Counted from the stretch's first letter, positions 24,762-33,510 are shown. The stretch is DNA of 64,000 nucleotides from Streptomyces canus (GCF_030815415.1 NZ_JAUSWW010000001.1:7440001-7504000); one strand, 5' to 3'. Numbers and translations are program-made. Notes: generated by a model not told the origin, from the letters alone.

Positions 24762-25787
24762 CTAATGGTCGCCGGGGTGTGCACGTTCCGTGTGCCCACT
24801 CCGTGGATGTCCGGAGGCCGCGTGCAGGCGGACCTCTTCGCGCAGTTCCAGGAACCGGCCCAGCGGATCGTCGGAGAGCCGGTCCCAGGGGAATGACGTG
24901 GCGTACGGGCCGATGAGCCTCACCTGCTCGAGCGCGTCCGTCCAGCGGCCCAGGCGGGACAGGACGTAGGCCAGCTTGTTCCGCATCTCCGCCGGCCAGG
25001 GGTCGGCCGCCGGGAAACGGGCCGACAGCGCGATCGCCCGGTCCGCCGCCGCGTCCAGCCGCTCGTGCGCCACGTCGGGTCCGCAACCGTCGGTCAGATA
25101 GGCGAGGGCGGCACGCGTCGGCAGCGCCTGGACGAGGGAGTCGGCGGGGGCGTCCTGCGCGGCCGTCTCGGCGAAATCGAAGCACTCTTGGTGGGAGCCG
25201 TGCCAGCTGTCGGCGAGGTAGCGCATGGCGGCGGCATGGCAGCCGTAGTGGTGCGGGGCGCGGCGGATCGCCGCCTCCCACAGCTCCTCGAAGTATTTGT
25301 GCCCGGCGTTCGAGCCGTGTGCGTGGTCCAGCGCTATCCGCCACGGCACCGGATCGCGGTCGTCGCCGCGCGCGGCGGCCGTGATCAGCGGGCTCACCTC
25401 GCGCAGCAGCTCCGCCCTGGCCGGCGACTGCCAGGCGCGGGCCACCGCGAGCTGGGCGCCGACCAGCAGCATGTCCGGGTCGTGCGGGGCGGCCGTACGC
25501 CAGTCCTCGAACCACTCGGCGCGCGACTGAGCGAAGGACGCCAGTCGTACGGCGTACCGGTCGCGGTTCTCCCACGCGGCGCCCTCGCGGGTCGCGGCGA
25601 GCAGCCGGGACGCGGTCTGCCAGGTGCCCTGCCCGGCGGCCACGAGGGCGGGGCCCAGGTGGTCGTCCGGCGCGTCGAGGAGCACCTCGTCGTCGGCGGG
25701 GAGCGCGACGGCGGGGTGCTGGACGGGGGTCCTGGCCGTCCTCGGGGAGCGGACGAAGGGGGGCAGCAGAGCCATGGTGTCGACCAT
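24762..25787 (-). CDS. Hypothetical soluble helical protein
   Basis: A 341-residue protein I do not recognise. It has no signal peptide or membrane segment; it is rich in Ala, Arg, Trp and Leu with repeated helical hairpins (WQTASRLLAATREGAAWENRDRYAVRL, then CHAAAMRYLADSWHGSHQECFDFAETAA and LAYVLSRLGRWTDALEQVRLIG), resembling a tetratricopeptide-like all-alpha fold. The start at 25787 (MVDTMALL) is the most plausible; 25775 is an alternative. It is upstream of, and likely cotranscribed with, the LON-domain and ybaK genes. Confidence 0.7.
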   Translation of the reverse strand: MVDTMALLPPFVRSPRTARTPVQHPAVALPADDEVLLDAPDDHLGPALVAAGQGTWQTASRLLAATREGAAWENRDRYAVRLASFAQSRAEWFEDWRTAAPHDPDMLLVGAQLAVARAWQSPARAELLREVSPLITAAARGDDRDPVPWRIALDHAHGSNAGHKYFEELWEAAIRRAPHHYGCHAAAMRYLADSWHGSHQECFDFAETAAQDAPADSLVQALPTRAALAYLTDGCGPDVAHERLDAAADRAIALSARFPAADPWPAEMRNKLAYVLSRLGRWTDALEQVRLIGPYATSFPWDRLSDDPLGRFLELREEVRLHAASGHPRSGHTERAHPGDH

Positions 25788-25913
25788 TGAAAAGCCGCTG
25801 GTCCGGGATGCGCCAGAGGTTTCGAGCAAAGTGTGGAAAGTTGTACGACGGTAAGTCAAGAGTCGGTAAAGCGTTTACTGTTCAACAACTGTTCGCCCGC
25901 TGTGCCCGGCGGC

Positions 25914-27491
25914 CTAACTCCGCCGCAGCAGCCTCGTCGCCCCGGCCGCCACCGTCGTCGCCAGGATCCAGCCCAGCAGGATCATCACCGCGGCCAGCCA
26001 CTGCCAGCCGCCCCTGAGCTGCCAGAAACCGACCTGGCCCAGGTCGATGACCGGCAGGAGCAGGTCGAGGGCGAACAGGGCCGGGTTCCAGTACGGCGCC
26101 TCGCCGCTCTTGATCGGCGGATGGTTCGCGTGCGCGAAGGCCAGCGAGGCCGCCGCCCACAGCACCGCCATCCACACCAGGGCCCGCCCCGGCCGGTACC
26201 CGTAGGCGACCGTCCAGTCCTGCGCGTACCCCCACAGCTTGGCGGCGGGCGGCAGCGTCTCGCGGCGCCGGCGCTGCTTGGCGAGCAGCACCTCGCGCGC
26301 GTCCTCGTCCTCGCCGCCGGACCGCAGCACGGTCGCCAGCCGCTCGTACGGCTCCGGGTTGTACTCGGCGGTCGCCGCGGTCACCCACTCCAGCCGCTCG
26401 GCCAGCGGGAACGGGCCCCTCGGCACCAGGTTCTCGTAGCTGAAGCCGCCCATGTGCAGCCGCCCCGGACCCGGCCAGCTGTCCGTGCGGTCCATCAGGT
26501 TCACCACTCGCGCCCCCGACAGCACGACCGTGCCGCGCGCCGGATGCTCCCCGAGGAAGCGCAGCTCGGGCGTCTGGATGCGGCGCAGCGACACCTCCTG
26601 GTCGTCGGTGAGCGTGAACCGCGCCCGCTCGAAGTCGAGGGCGTCCCCGAACCGCCCGTCGTCCAGGCGCAGTCCGCCCTCGCACGTGAACCGCTGGATA
26701 CGCGTCCCGCGCGCCGGAGTCGCCCCGCTCAGCAGCGCGTTGCCGATGCCCGCCGGGGTCAGGTACATCGAGCGCTCGACGGTCAGCTGCGGCGCGTTCA
26801 GCGCGAGCCGTGTGTACGGGTTGGCCAGCTTCGCGCCGCGCAGGCTCAGCGAGACGCCGATCTTGGCGCTGCGCAGGCTCAGTTCGCCGTGCGACTCGAG
26901 GAGCTCGGCCTGGAGATCCTGTCCGACGGTCATGCCGTCGGCGGCGATCGAGCGGCCGCTGCGGTCCCGGTAGACGATCGCCTGGTTGAGCAGCAGGTCG
27001 GTGCCGATGTGGGCGTCGGTCAGCCGTACGCCGTTGTGGAAGCGGCAGCGGGGGAGGTGCAGGTCGCCCTCCGTGTGGATGCGGGCCGCCTCCAGGCGCG
27101 GCACCGAGCAGTCCACCATCCGCATGGTCGTGAAGCGGGCCTCCGGCATCAGGACGTCCCGCTCGAAACGGCAGCCCCGCATCTCCATGTACGGCACCAC
27201 GATGCCGCCGGCCAGCTCCAGCATGCCGCTGATCTGCACCCCGCTCAGCTTCAGGGACGACACCCGGCCCGCGAGCGCGGGCGGCCCGTCCAGGAGCAGC
27301 CAGCACACGATGCGGGCCCGCACGGTCCGCTCGGGTCCCCACGGATGCCCGCCGTGCGGATCGTCGACGACCGAGTCGCCGCTGCTCAGGTCGTACACGC
27401 TGCCGTTGCGGAAGGCCTGCCACATCCCGGCCTCGGCGTCGGTCAGATCGCCCGGCAGGTCCCCGTCCCGGATGCCGGCCCCGTCGGTCAC
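25914..27491 (-). CDS. Membrane protein with pentapeptide-like N-terminal domain
   Basis: A 525-residue protein, a type often annotated as membrane-associated oxidoreductase in Streptomyces, although no redox motif is visible. Residues about 60-350 contain repeating short strands with Leu/Arg/Ala at fixed spacing (LKLSGVQISGMLELAG, GCRFERDVLMPEARF, LHLPRCRFHNGVRL), suggesting a right-handed beta-helix. Residues about 420-525 carry two to three membrane segments (ALVWMAVLWAAASLAFA, LAAVMILLGWILATTV) and a basic C-terminus. The GTG start at 27491 faces hisD across a 169-bp divergent promoter region. Confidence 0.7.
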   Translation of the reverse strand: MTDGAGIRDGDLPGDLTDAEAGMWQAFRNGSVYDLSSGDSVVDDPHGGHPWGPERTVRARIVCWLLLDGPPALAGRVSSLKLSGVQISGMLELAGGIVVPYMEMRGCRFERDVLMPEARFTTMRMVDCSVPRLEAARIHTEGDLHLPRCRFHNGVRLTDAHIGTDLLLNQAIVYRDRSGRSIAADGMTVGQDLQAELLESHGELSLRSAKIGVSLSLRGAKLANPYTRLALNAPQLTVERSMYLTPAGIGNALLSGATPARGTRIQRFTCEGGLRLDDGRFGDALDFERARFTLTDDQEVSLRRIQTPELRFLGEHPARGTVVLSGARVVNLMDRTDSWPGPGRLHMGGFSYENLVPRGPFPLAERLEWVTAATAEYNPEPYERLATVLRSGGEDEDAREVLLAKQRRRRETLPPAAKLWGYAQDWTVAYGYRPGRALVWMAVLWAAASLAFAHANHPPIKSGEAPYWNPALFALDLLLPVIDLGQVGFWQLRGGWQWLAAVMILLGWILATTVAAGATRLLRRS

Positions 27492-27647
27492 GGCTCTTCC
27501 GTCCCTCTCCGTCGCTCACTCGTTTCGCACAACTGTTCATGCTGGTCATGCCCGCTCGGTGACGCCCTGAACGCTAGACGTGAGGGGGATCTTCCAGGTT
27601 GCGTATCAGCCACTGGAATGCCCGAACGACGCCGAACCGCGGTCTGA

Positions 27648-27653
27648 GAGAAT
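27648..27653 (+). promoter_or_regulatory. Candidate -10 element of the his operon
   Basis: GAGAAT ends 7 nt before the hisD GTG, with no Shine-Dalgarno between. This places the transcription start at or next to the start codon, i.e. a leaderless operon mRNA. No convincing -35 hexamer is seen at the usual distance. Confidence 0.45.
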
Positions 27654-27660
27654 TGACCCC

Positions 27661-28986
27661 GTGATCTCCCGAATCGATCTGCGCGGCGACGCCCTCCCCG
27701 AGGGCCCCGCCCTGCGCGACCTGCTGCCCCGAGCCGACTTCGACGTCTCGGCCGCCCTCGAGAAGGTGCGTCCGATCTGTGAGGCCGTGCATCATCGGGG
27801 TGACGCGGCGCTGATCGACTTCGCCGAGAAGTTCGACGGCGTGCGGCTGGAATCCGTACGGGTCCCGGCCCAGGCGATCAGCGACGCGCTGGAATCCCTC
27901 GACCCGGCCGTGCGCGCGGCCCTCGAGGAATCCATCCGCCGCGCCCGTCTCGTCCACCGCGAGCAGCGTCGCAGCACCCACACGACCCAGGTCGTGCCCG
28001 GCGGTTCCGTCACCGAGAAGTGGGTGCCGGTCGACCGGGTCGGGCTGTACGCGCCCGGCGGGCGGGCCGTCTACCCGTCCTCCGTGATCATGAACGTCGT
28101 CCCGGCCCAGGAGGCCGGCGTCGAGTCCCTCGCCCTCGCCTCTCCGGCGCAGGCCGACTTCGGCGGCCTGCCGCACCCGACGATCCTCGCCGCGTGCGCG
28201 CTGCTCGGCGTCGACGAGGTGTACGCCGCCGGTGGCGCGACCGCCGTCGCGATGTTCGCGTACGGCACCGAGTCCTGCGCGCCCACCACCATGGTCACCG
28301 GCCCCGGCAACATCTGGGTGGCCGCGGCCAAGCGCTACTTCACCGGCAAGATCGGCATCGACTCCGAGGCCGGTCCGACCGAGATCGCGATCCTCGCGGA
28401 CGACACCGCCGACCCGGTGCACGTCGCCTCCGACCTGATCAGCCAGGCCGAGCACGACCCGCTCGCGGCGGCCGTCCTGGTCACCGACTCCGTCGCGCTC
28501 GCGGACGCGGTCGAGAAGGAGCTGGAGCCGCAGGTCGCGGCCAGCAAGCACATCGACGAGCGGATCCGCCCGGCCCTGGAGGGCAAGCAGTCCGCGATCG
28601 TCCTCGTCGACGGCATCGACGAGGGCCTGCGGGTCGTCAACGCCTACGGCGCCGAGCACCTGGAGATCCAGACCGCCGACGCCACCGCGGTCGCCGAGCG
28701 GGTCCGCAACGCGGGCGCGATCTTCATCGGCCCCTGGGCACCCGTGTCGCTCGGCGACTACGCCGCCGGGTCCAACCACGTCCTGCCCACCGGCGGCTGC
28801 GCCTGCCACTCCTCCGGGCTGTCGGTGCAGTCCTTCCTCCGGGGCATCCACATCGTCGACTACACGAAGGACGCGCTGGCCGACGTGGCGCATCACGTGG
28901 TGACGCTGGCGGAGGCGGAAGACCTGCCCGCGCACGGCGCGGCGATCAAGGCACGGTTCGGGTGGAAGGTTCCTGAAGGCAAGTGA
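27661..28986 (+). CDS. hisD: Histidinol dehydrogenase
   Basis: Catalyses the last two oxidations from histidinol to histidine, NAD- and Zn-dependent. The 441-residue product has the family motifs VPGGRAVYPSS-type (seen as LYAPGGRAVYPSSVIMNVVPA), MVTGPGNIWVAAAKRYF, GIDSEAGPTEIAILAD (catalytic region), DLISQAEHDP (base Glu and metal His) and ending with LPTGGCACHSSGLSV. The GTG start fits the family. It is the first gene of an eight-gene operon in which every junction overlaps or abuts. Confidence 0.98.
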   Translation: MISRIDLRGDALPEGPALRDLLPRADFDVSAALEKVRPICEAVHHRGDAALIDFAEKFDGVRLESVRVPAQAISDALESLDPAVRAALEESIRRARLVHREQRRSTHTTQVVPGGSVTEKWVPVDRVGLYAPGGRAVYPSSVIMNVVPAQEAGVESLALASPAQADFGGLPHPTILAACALLGVDEVYAAGGATAVAMFAYGTESCAPTTMVTGPGNIWVAAAKRYFTGKIGIDSEAGPTEIAILADDTADPVHVASDLISQAEHDPLAAAVLVTDSVALADAVEKELEPQVAASKHIDERIRPALEGKQSAIVLVDGIDEGLRVVNAYGAEHLEIQTADATAVAERVRNAGAIFIGPWAPVSLGDYAAGSNHVLPTGGCACHSSGLSVQSFLRGIHIVDYTKDALADVAHHVVTLAEAEDLPAHGAAIKARFGWKVPEGK

Positions 28987-30089
28987 CTGACATCGACGAT
29001 CTCCCCGTACGGGACGAGCTGCGCGGCAAGTCCCCTTACGGCGCACCCCAGTTGGACGTCCCCGTACGGCTGAACACCAACGAGAACCCCTACCCCCTGC
29101 CCGAGCCGCTGGTCGAGCGCATCACCGAGCGGGTCCGTGAGGCCGCCCGGAACCTCAACCGCTACCCGGACCGGGACGCCGTGGAACTGCGCACGCAGCT
29201 CGCGAAGTACCTGACGGACACGTCCGGTCACGAGGTGGGCCTGGCCAACGTGTGGGCCGCGAACGGCTCCAACGAGGTCATCCAGCAGCTGCTGCAGACC
29301 TTCGGTGGACCGGGCCGTACGGCGATCGGCTTCGAGCCGTCGTACTCGATGCACGGGCTCATCTCGCGCGGCACCGGCACCGGCTGGATCTCCGGTCCGC
29401 GCAACGAGGACTTCACGATCGACCTCGCCGCCGCCGAGAAGGCGATCGCCGAGAACCGGCCGGACGTCGTCTTCGTCACCACCCCCAACAACCCCACCGG
29501 CACCGCGGTCCCGGCCGAGACGGTCCTCGCCCTGTACGAGGCCGCGCAGGCCGCCAAGCCCTCGCTGGTCGTGGTCGACGAGGCGTACATCGAGTTCAGC
29601 CACGGCGCCTCGCTGCTGCCGCTGATCGAAGGTCGGCCGAATCTCGTCGTCTCCCGGACGATGTCGAAGGCCTTCGGCGCGGCCGGCCTGCGCCTTGGCT
29701 ACCTCGCCGCGCACCCGGCGGTCGTCGACGCCGTACAGCTCGTACGACTGCCCTACCACCTGTCGGCGATCACCCAGGCGACCGCCCTGGCCGCCCTGGA
29801 ACACACCGACACGCTGCTGAAGTACGTCGAGCAGCTGAAGGCGGAGCGGGACCGGCTGGTCGCCGAGCTGCTGGCGGCCGGGTACGAGGTCACGGCGTCG
29901 GACGCCAACTTCGTGCAGTTCGGGCGGTTCGACGACTCCCACACCGTGTGGCAGAAGATCCTCGACCGGGGTGTCCTGGTCCGGGACAACGGAGTGCCGG
30001 GCTGGCTGCGGGTCACCGCCGGCACCCCCGAAGAGAACGACGCGTTCCTCGACGCGGTCCGTGAACTGAAGAAGGAGCAGAGCGCATGA
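28983..30089 (+). CDS. hisC: Histidinol-phosphate aminotransferase
   Basis: PLP enzyme that transfers the amino group from glutamate to imidazole-acetol phosphate, step 7 of histidine synthesis. It has 368 residues, fold type I aminotransferase: LNTNENPYPLPEPL at the N-terminus, ANGSNEVIQQLLQTFGG, the NNPTG substrate motif in TTPNNPTGTAVP, DEAYIEF and the PLP lysine in SRTMSKAFGAAGLRLGY. The GTG start overlaps the hisD stop (GTGA), implying translational coupling. Confidence 0.97.
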   Translation: MTDIDDLPVRDELRGKSPYGAPQLDVPVRLNTNENPYPLPEPLVERITERVREAARNLNRYPDRDAVELRTQLAKYLTDTSGHEVGLANVWAANGSNEVIQQLLQTFGGPGRTAIGFEPSYSMHGLISRGTGTGWISGPRNEDFTIDLAAAEKAIAENRPDVVFVTTPNNPTGTAVPAETVLALYEAAQAAKPSLVVVDEAYIEFSHGASLLPLIEGRPNLVVSRTMSKAFGAAGLRLGYLAAHPAVVDAVQLVRLPYHLSAITQATALAALEHTDTLLKYVEQLKAERDRLVAELLAAGYEVTASDANFVQFGRFDDSHTVWQKILDRGVLVRDNGVPGWLRVTAGTPEENDAFLDAVRELKKEQSA

Positions 30090-30688
30090 CTCGCGAAGGT
30101 CGCATCGGAAGAATCGAGCGGGTGACGAAGGAGACCTCGGTCCTCGTCGAGATCGACCTCGACGGGTCCGGCAAGGTCGATGTGTCGACAGGTGTCGGCT
30201 TCTACGACCACATGCTCGACCAGCTCGGCCGCCACGGTCTGTTCGACCTGACCGTGAAGACCGAGGGCGACCTGCACATCGACTCGCACCACACCATCGA
30301 GGACAGCGCCCTCGCCCTCGGCGCCGCCTTCAAGCAGGCGCTCGGCGACAAGGTCGGCATCTACCGCTTCGGCAACTGCACGGTCCCGCTGGACGAGTCC
30401 CTCGCCCAGGTCACCGTCGACCTGTCCGGCCGCCCCTACCTCGTGCACACCGAGCCCGAGAAGATGGCGCCGATGATCGGCGAGTACGACACCACGATGA
30501 CCCGGCACATCCTGGAGTCCTTCGTCGCCCAGGCCCAGATCGCGCTGCACGTGCACGTGCCGTACGGTCGCAACGCGCACCACATCGTGGAGTGCCAGTT
30601 CAAGGCGCTGGCCCGGGCCCTGCGCTACGCCTGCGAGCGCGACCCGCGCGCGGCCGGCATCCTCCCGTCCACGAAGGGCGCGCTGTGA
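30086..30688 (+). CDS. hisB: Imidazoleglycerol-phosphate dehydratase
   Basis: Dehydrates imidazole-glycerol phosphate (step 6) using two Mn ions. It has 200 residues, the monofunctional type without a phosphatase domain. Metal-binding signatures: GFYDHMLDQLGRHG, LHIDSHHTIEDSALALG and HHIVECQFKALARALR. The ATG overlaps the hisC stop (ATGA). The histidinol-phosphatase step is not encoded next to it, as usual in actinobacteria. Confidence 0.98.
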   Translation: MTREGRIGRIERVTKETSVLVEIDLDGSGKVDVSTGVGFYDHMLDQLGRHGLFDLTVKTEGDLHIDSHHTIEDSALALGAAFKQALGDKVGIYRFGNCTVPLDESLAQVTVDLSGRPYLVHTEPEKMAPMIGEYDTTMTRHILESFVAQAQIALHVHVPYGRNAHHIVECQFKALARALRYACERDPRAAGILPSTKGAL

Positions 30689-30849
30689 ACGGGCTGTCGA
30701 CCGTCCTGATCGTCGTCGGCCTCTTCCTGGCCGGCGGGATCTACTCCTTCGTCAAGCAGGGGATGCCGAAGCAGCTCATCGTGCTGCTCTCCATCGGCGC
30801 CGCGATGTGTCTCGTCGCCGGCGTCATGAGGCTGGAGGTGTGGAGTTGA
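30685..30849 (+). CDS. Small membrane protein in the his operon, 54 residues
   Basis: A 54-residue protein with two hydrophobic segments (about 4-22, LSTVLIVVGLFLAGGIYSF, and 30-46) joined by a KQGMPKQ turn. It starts with GTG overlapping the hisB stop and its stop overlaps the hisH start (TTGA), so it is locked into the operon. Its function is unknown; I recall small proteins at the same place in other Streptomyces his operons. It might anchor or regulate the histidine enzymes, but nothing in the sequence shows this. Confidence 0.8.
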   Translation: MNGLSTVLIVVGLFLAGGIYSFVKQGMPKQLIVLLSIGAAMCLVAGVMRLEVWS

Positions 30850-31490
30850 GCGCGTCCGCCAAGAAGGTAGTCGTCTTCGACTACGGCTTCGGCAACGTCC
30901 GTTCCGCCGAACGGGCCCTCGCACGCACCGGGGCCGAGGTCGAGATAACGCGTGACTACGACAAGGCCATGAACGCCGACGGCCTGCTGGTGCCCGGCGT
31001 CGGCGCCTTCGCCAGCTGCATGAAGGGCCTCAAGGAGGCGCGCGGCGACTGGATCATCGACCGCCGGCTCTCCGGCGGGCGCCCGGTCATGGGCATCTGC
31101 GTCGGCATGCAGATCCTCTTCGCGCGCGGCATCGAACACGGCGTGGAGACCGAGGGCGTCGACGAGTGGCCCGGCTCGGTCGAGCCGCTCCAGGCCGACA
31201 TCGTGCCCCACATGGGCTGGAACACCGTGGACGCGCCGGCCGGCTCCCAGCTGTTCGCCGGCCTGGACGCGGACGCCCGCTTCTACTTCGTGCACTCCTA
31301 CGCCGTCCACGACTGGACCCTGGAGACCTCGAACCCGGCGATGCGGGCACCGCTCGTGACCTGGTCCACGCACGGCAAGCCCTTCGTGGCCGCCGTGGAG
31401 AACGGCGCCCTGTGGGCCACGCAGTTCCACCCCGAGAAGTCCGGCGACGCCGGTGCGCAGCTGCTGAACAACTGGATCGGAACCCTCTGA
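30846..31490 (+). CDS. hisH: Imidazole glycerol phosphate synthase, glutaminase subunit
   Basis: The class I glutamine amidotransferase that supplies ammonia to HisF. About 214 residues; nucleophile Cys in MGICVGMQILF, and the His-Glu pair in ATQFHPEKSGD. The start is best placed at TTG 30846: GGAGG (30834-30838) lies 7 nt upstream and TTG overlaps the preceding TGA. A GTG at 30840 would put the ribosome site only 1 nt away. HisH and HisF here are separated by priA and ridA but are expected to form one heterodimer. Confidence 0.95.
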   Translation: MSASAKKVVVFDYGFGNVRSAERALARTGAEVEITRDYDKAMNADGLLVPGVGAFASCMKGLKEARGDWIIDRRLSGGRPVMGICVGMQILFARGIEHGVETEGVDEWPGSVEPLQADIVPHMGWNTVDAPAGSQLFAGLDADARFYFVHSYAVHDWTLETSNPAMRAPLVTWSTHGKPFVAAVENGALWATQFHPEKSGDAGAQLLNNWIGTL

Positions 31491-32227
31491 TGCCTTCGAA
31501 CCCCGCACGGCTCGAACTCCTTCCCGCCGTCGACGTCCGTGACGGCCAGGCCGTCCGTCTCGTGCATGGCGAGTCCGGCACGGAGACTTCGTACGGCTCC
31601 CCGCTGGAGGCCGCCCTCGCCTGGCAGCGGGCGGGCGCCGAGTGGCTGCACCTCGTCGACCTGGACGCCGCGTTCGGCACTGGCGACAACCGGGACCTGG
31701 TCCGCCAGGTCACCGAGGCCATGGACATCAAGGTGGAGCTGTCCGGCGGCATCCGCGACGACGCCTCCCTCGCGGCGGCCCTCGCCACCGGCTGCACCCG
31801 CGTGAACCTCGGCACCGCCGCACTGGAGACCCCCGAGTGGGTCGCCAGGATCATCGCCGAGCACGGCGACCGGATCGCGGTCGGCCTGGACGTACGCGGC
31901 ACCACCCTCAAGGGCCGCGGCTGGACCCGCGACGGCGGCGACCTCTACGAGACGCTGGAGCGCCTCGACAAGGAGGGCTGCGCGCGGTACGTCGTCACGG
32001 ACATCGCGAAGGACGGCACGCTGCAGGGCCCGAACCTGGAGCTGCTCCGCAACGTCTGCGCGGCCACCGACCGGCCGGTCGTGGCCTCCGGCGGGGTGTC
32101 GTCGCTGGACGACCTGCGGGCCATCGCCGAGCTGGTACCCCTCGGTGTCGAGGGCTCCATCGTCGGGAAGGCCCTGTACGCGAAGGCGTTCACCCTGGAA
32201 GAGGCACTGGAGGCGGTGGCCGAGTGA
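31490..32227 (+). CDS. priA: Bifunctional ProFAR isomerase / PRA isomerase (PriA)
   Basis: A 245-residue TIM barrel of the HisA family. In Streptomyces this protein (PriA, discovered in S. coelicolor) performs both the HisA isomerisation of ProFAR and the TrpF isomerisation of phosphoribosylanthranilate. Visible are LLPAVDVRDGQAVRLVHGE (first catalytic Asp), ELSGGIRDDASL, GLDVRGTTLKGRGWTRDGG and VTDIAKDGTLQGPN (second catalytic Asp), and GGVSSLDDLRAI. No trpF gene occurs in the trp region 36.0-43.0 kb, which supports the dual role. The ATG overlaps the hisH stop (TGATG). Confidence 0.93.
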   Translation: MPSNPARLELLPAVDVRDGQAVRLVHGESGTETSYGSPLEAALAWQRAGAEWLHLVDLDAAFGTGDNRDLVRQVTEAMDIKVELSGGIRDDASLAAALATGCTRVNLGTAALETPEWVARIIAEHGDRIAVGLDVRGTTLKGRGWTRDGGDLYETLERLDKEGCARYVVTDIAKDGTLQGPNLELLRNVCAATDRPVVASGGVSSLDDLRAIAELVPLGVEGSIVGKALYAKAFTLEEALEAVAE

Positions 32228-32634
32228 GCGATCTGCGACGCGTTTCGACCGGCGCGCCCTGGGAGGAGGCCTTCGGGTACTCCCGCGCGGTGGAGCTGCC
32301 CAACGGCCTGGTGCTGGTCTCCGGCTGCACGTCGATCGTGGACGGTGAGATCGCCGCGGGCGATCCGTACGAGCAGGCGGTCAACTCCTTCAAGGTCGCG
32401 TTCGCGGCGCTGGAGCAGTTGGGACTCGGCCCGGCGGACGTCGTGCGGACGCGCATGTACCTCACCCACGGCCGGGACGTGGAGGAGGTCGGACGCGCTC
32501 ACAAGGAGCTGTTCGACGCCGTCCGGCCCGCCGCATCCATGATCATCGTCTCCGGCTTCGTGGACCCCAGCCTGGTCGTCGAGGTCGAGGTGGAGGCATT
32601 CCGCTCCGGCGGAGAACCCGGAGTGTCCGCATGA
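32224..32634 (+). CDS. ridA: RidA/YjgF-family protein
   Basis: A 136-residue RidA-like protein (family members hydrolyse reactive imine/enamine intermediates such as 2-aminoacrylate). Motifs: YSRAVELPNGLVLVSGCTSIV, YEQAVNSFKVAFAALEQLGL, VVRTRMYLTH and IIVSGFVDPSLVVEVEVEAF. The canonical active-site Arg of RidA (in IEIEA-type sequences) cannot be placed with certainty. It is encoded between priA and hisF with GTGA and ATGA overlaps, so it is made along with histidine enzymes. Confidence 0.9.
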   Translation: MSDLRRVSTGAPWEEAFGYSRAVELPNGLVLVSGCTSIVDGEIAAGDPYEQAVNSFKVAFAALEQLGLGPADVVRTRMYLTHGRDVEEVGRAHKELFDAVRPAASMIIVSGFVDPSLVVEVEVEAFRSGGEPGVSA

Positions 32635-33386
32635 CCCTCGCCGTACGAGTCATCCCCTGCCTGGACGTGGACAACGGCCGGGTCGTCAAGGGCGTCAATT
32701 TCCAGAACCTGCGCGACGCGGGCGACCCCGTCGAGATGGCCAAGGTGTACGACGCCGAGGGCGCCGACGAGCTGACGTTCCTGGACATCACCGCCTCGTC
32801 GGGCAACCGCGAGACCACGTACGACGTGGTGCGCCGCACCGCCGAGCAGGTCTTCATCCCGCTGACCGTCGGCGGCGGCGTGCGCACCGCCGAGGACGTG
32901 GACAAGCTGCTGCGGGCGGGCGCGGACAAGGTGGGCGTGAACACGGCCGCCATCGCGCGCCCCGAGCTGATCAAGGAGATCGCGGAGCGGTTCGGGCGCC
33001 AGGTCCTGGTGCTGTCGGTGGACGCGCGGCGCACTCCCGAGGGCACCTTCGAGGTCACCACCCACGGTGGCCGCAAGGGCACCGGCATCGACGCCGTCGA
33101 GTGGGCGCACCGGGCCGCCGAGCTGGGCGCGGGCGAGATCCTGCTCAACTCGATGGACGCGGACGGCACGAAGGACGGCTACGACCTGGAGATGATCGCC
33201 GCCGTCCGCAAGCACGTGACGGTTCCGGTGATCGCCTCCGGCGGTGCGGGCAAGCTCGCCGACTTCGCTCCGGCCATCGAGGCGGGGGCGGACGCGGTGC
33301 TGGCGGCTTCGGTCTTCCACTTCGGGGATCTGCGGATCGGCGAGGTGAAGGACGCGTTGCGAGGGGCCGGACACCCCGTGCGGTGA
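32631..33386 (+). CDS. hisF: Imidazole glycerol phosphate synthase, cyclase subunit
   Basis: Makes imidazole-glycerol phosphate and AICAR from PRFAR using ammonia from HisH. It has 251 residues, a TIM barrel, with VIPCLDVDNGRVVKGVNF (catalytic Asp11 equivalent), ITASSGNRETTYDVV, GGGVRTAEDVDKLL, ILLNSMDADGTKDGYD (second catalytic Asp) and IASGGAGKLADF. The ATG overlaps the ridA stop. A hairpin ends the operon 19 bp downstream. Confidence 0.98.
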   Translation: MTLAVRVIPCLDVDNGRVVKGVNFQNLRDAGDPVEMAKVYDAEGADELTFLDITASSGNRETTYDVVRRTAEQVFIPLTVGGGVRTAEDVDKLLRAGADKVGVNTAAIARPELIKEIAERFGRQVLVLSVDARRTPEGTFEVTTHGGRKGTGIDAVEWAHRAAELGAGEILLNSMDADGTKDGYDLEMIAAVRKHVTVPVIASGGAGKLADFAPAIEAGADAVLAASVFHFGDLRIGEVKDALRGAGHPVR

Positions 33387-33404
33387 CGTGTATGAGGCAT
33401 TGAG

Positions 33405-33437
33405 GTAAGCCCCGGGCACCTGGTGGCCGGGGCTTAC
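33405..33437 (+). terminator. Intrinsic-type terminator of the his operon
   Basis: Arms GTAAGCCCCGG (33405-33415) and CCGGGGCTTAC (33427-33437), 11 bp perfect, 11-nt loop, starting 18 bp after the hisF stop codon. Confidence 0.8.
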
Positions 33438-33450
33438 TTGTGGACAGATG

Positions 33451-33494
33451 CGAAAGAGAAGTTGCGCAAAATTCATTGCGCAACTTTTCTTTCG
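33451..33494. promoter_or_regulatory. Long inverted repeat before the ArsR-type gene; candidate operator
   Basis: Two 19-nt arms (33451-33469 and 33476-33494) around a 6-nt spacer pair with a single G-T mismatch; the inner arm is AAGTTGCGCAA. The second arm lies 16 nt before the start of the regulator gene. The size and dyad symmetry fit a binding site for a dimeric winged-helix repressor, and the AT-rich arms also include likely -10/-35 sequences. Autoregulation is inferred. Confidence 0.75.
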
Positions 33495-33510
33495 TATCTA
33501 CCGTGGAGGC

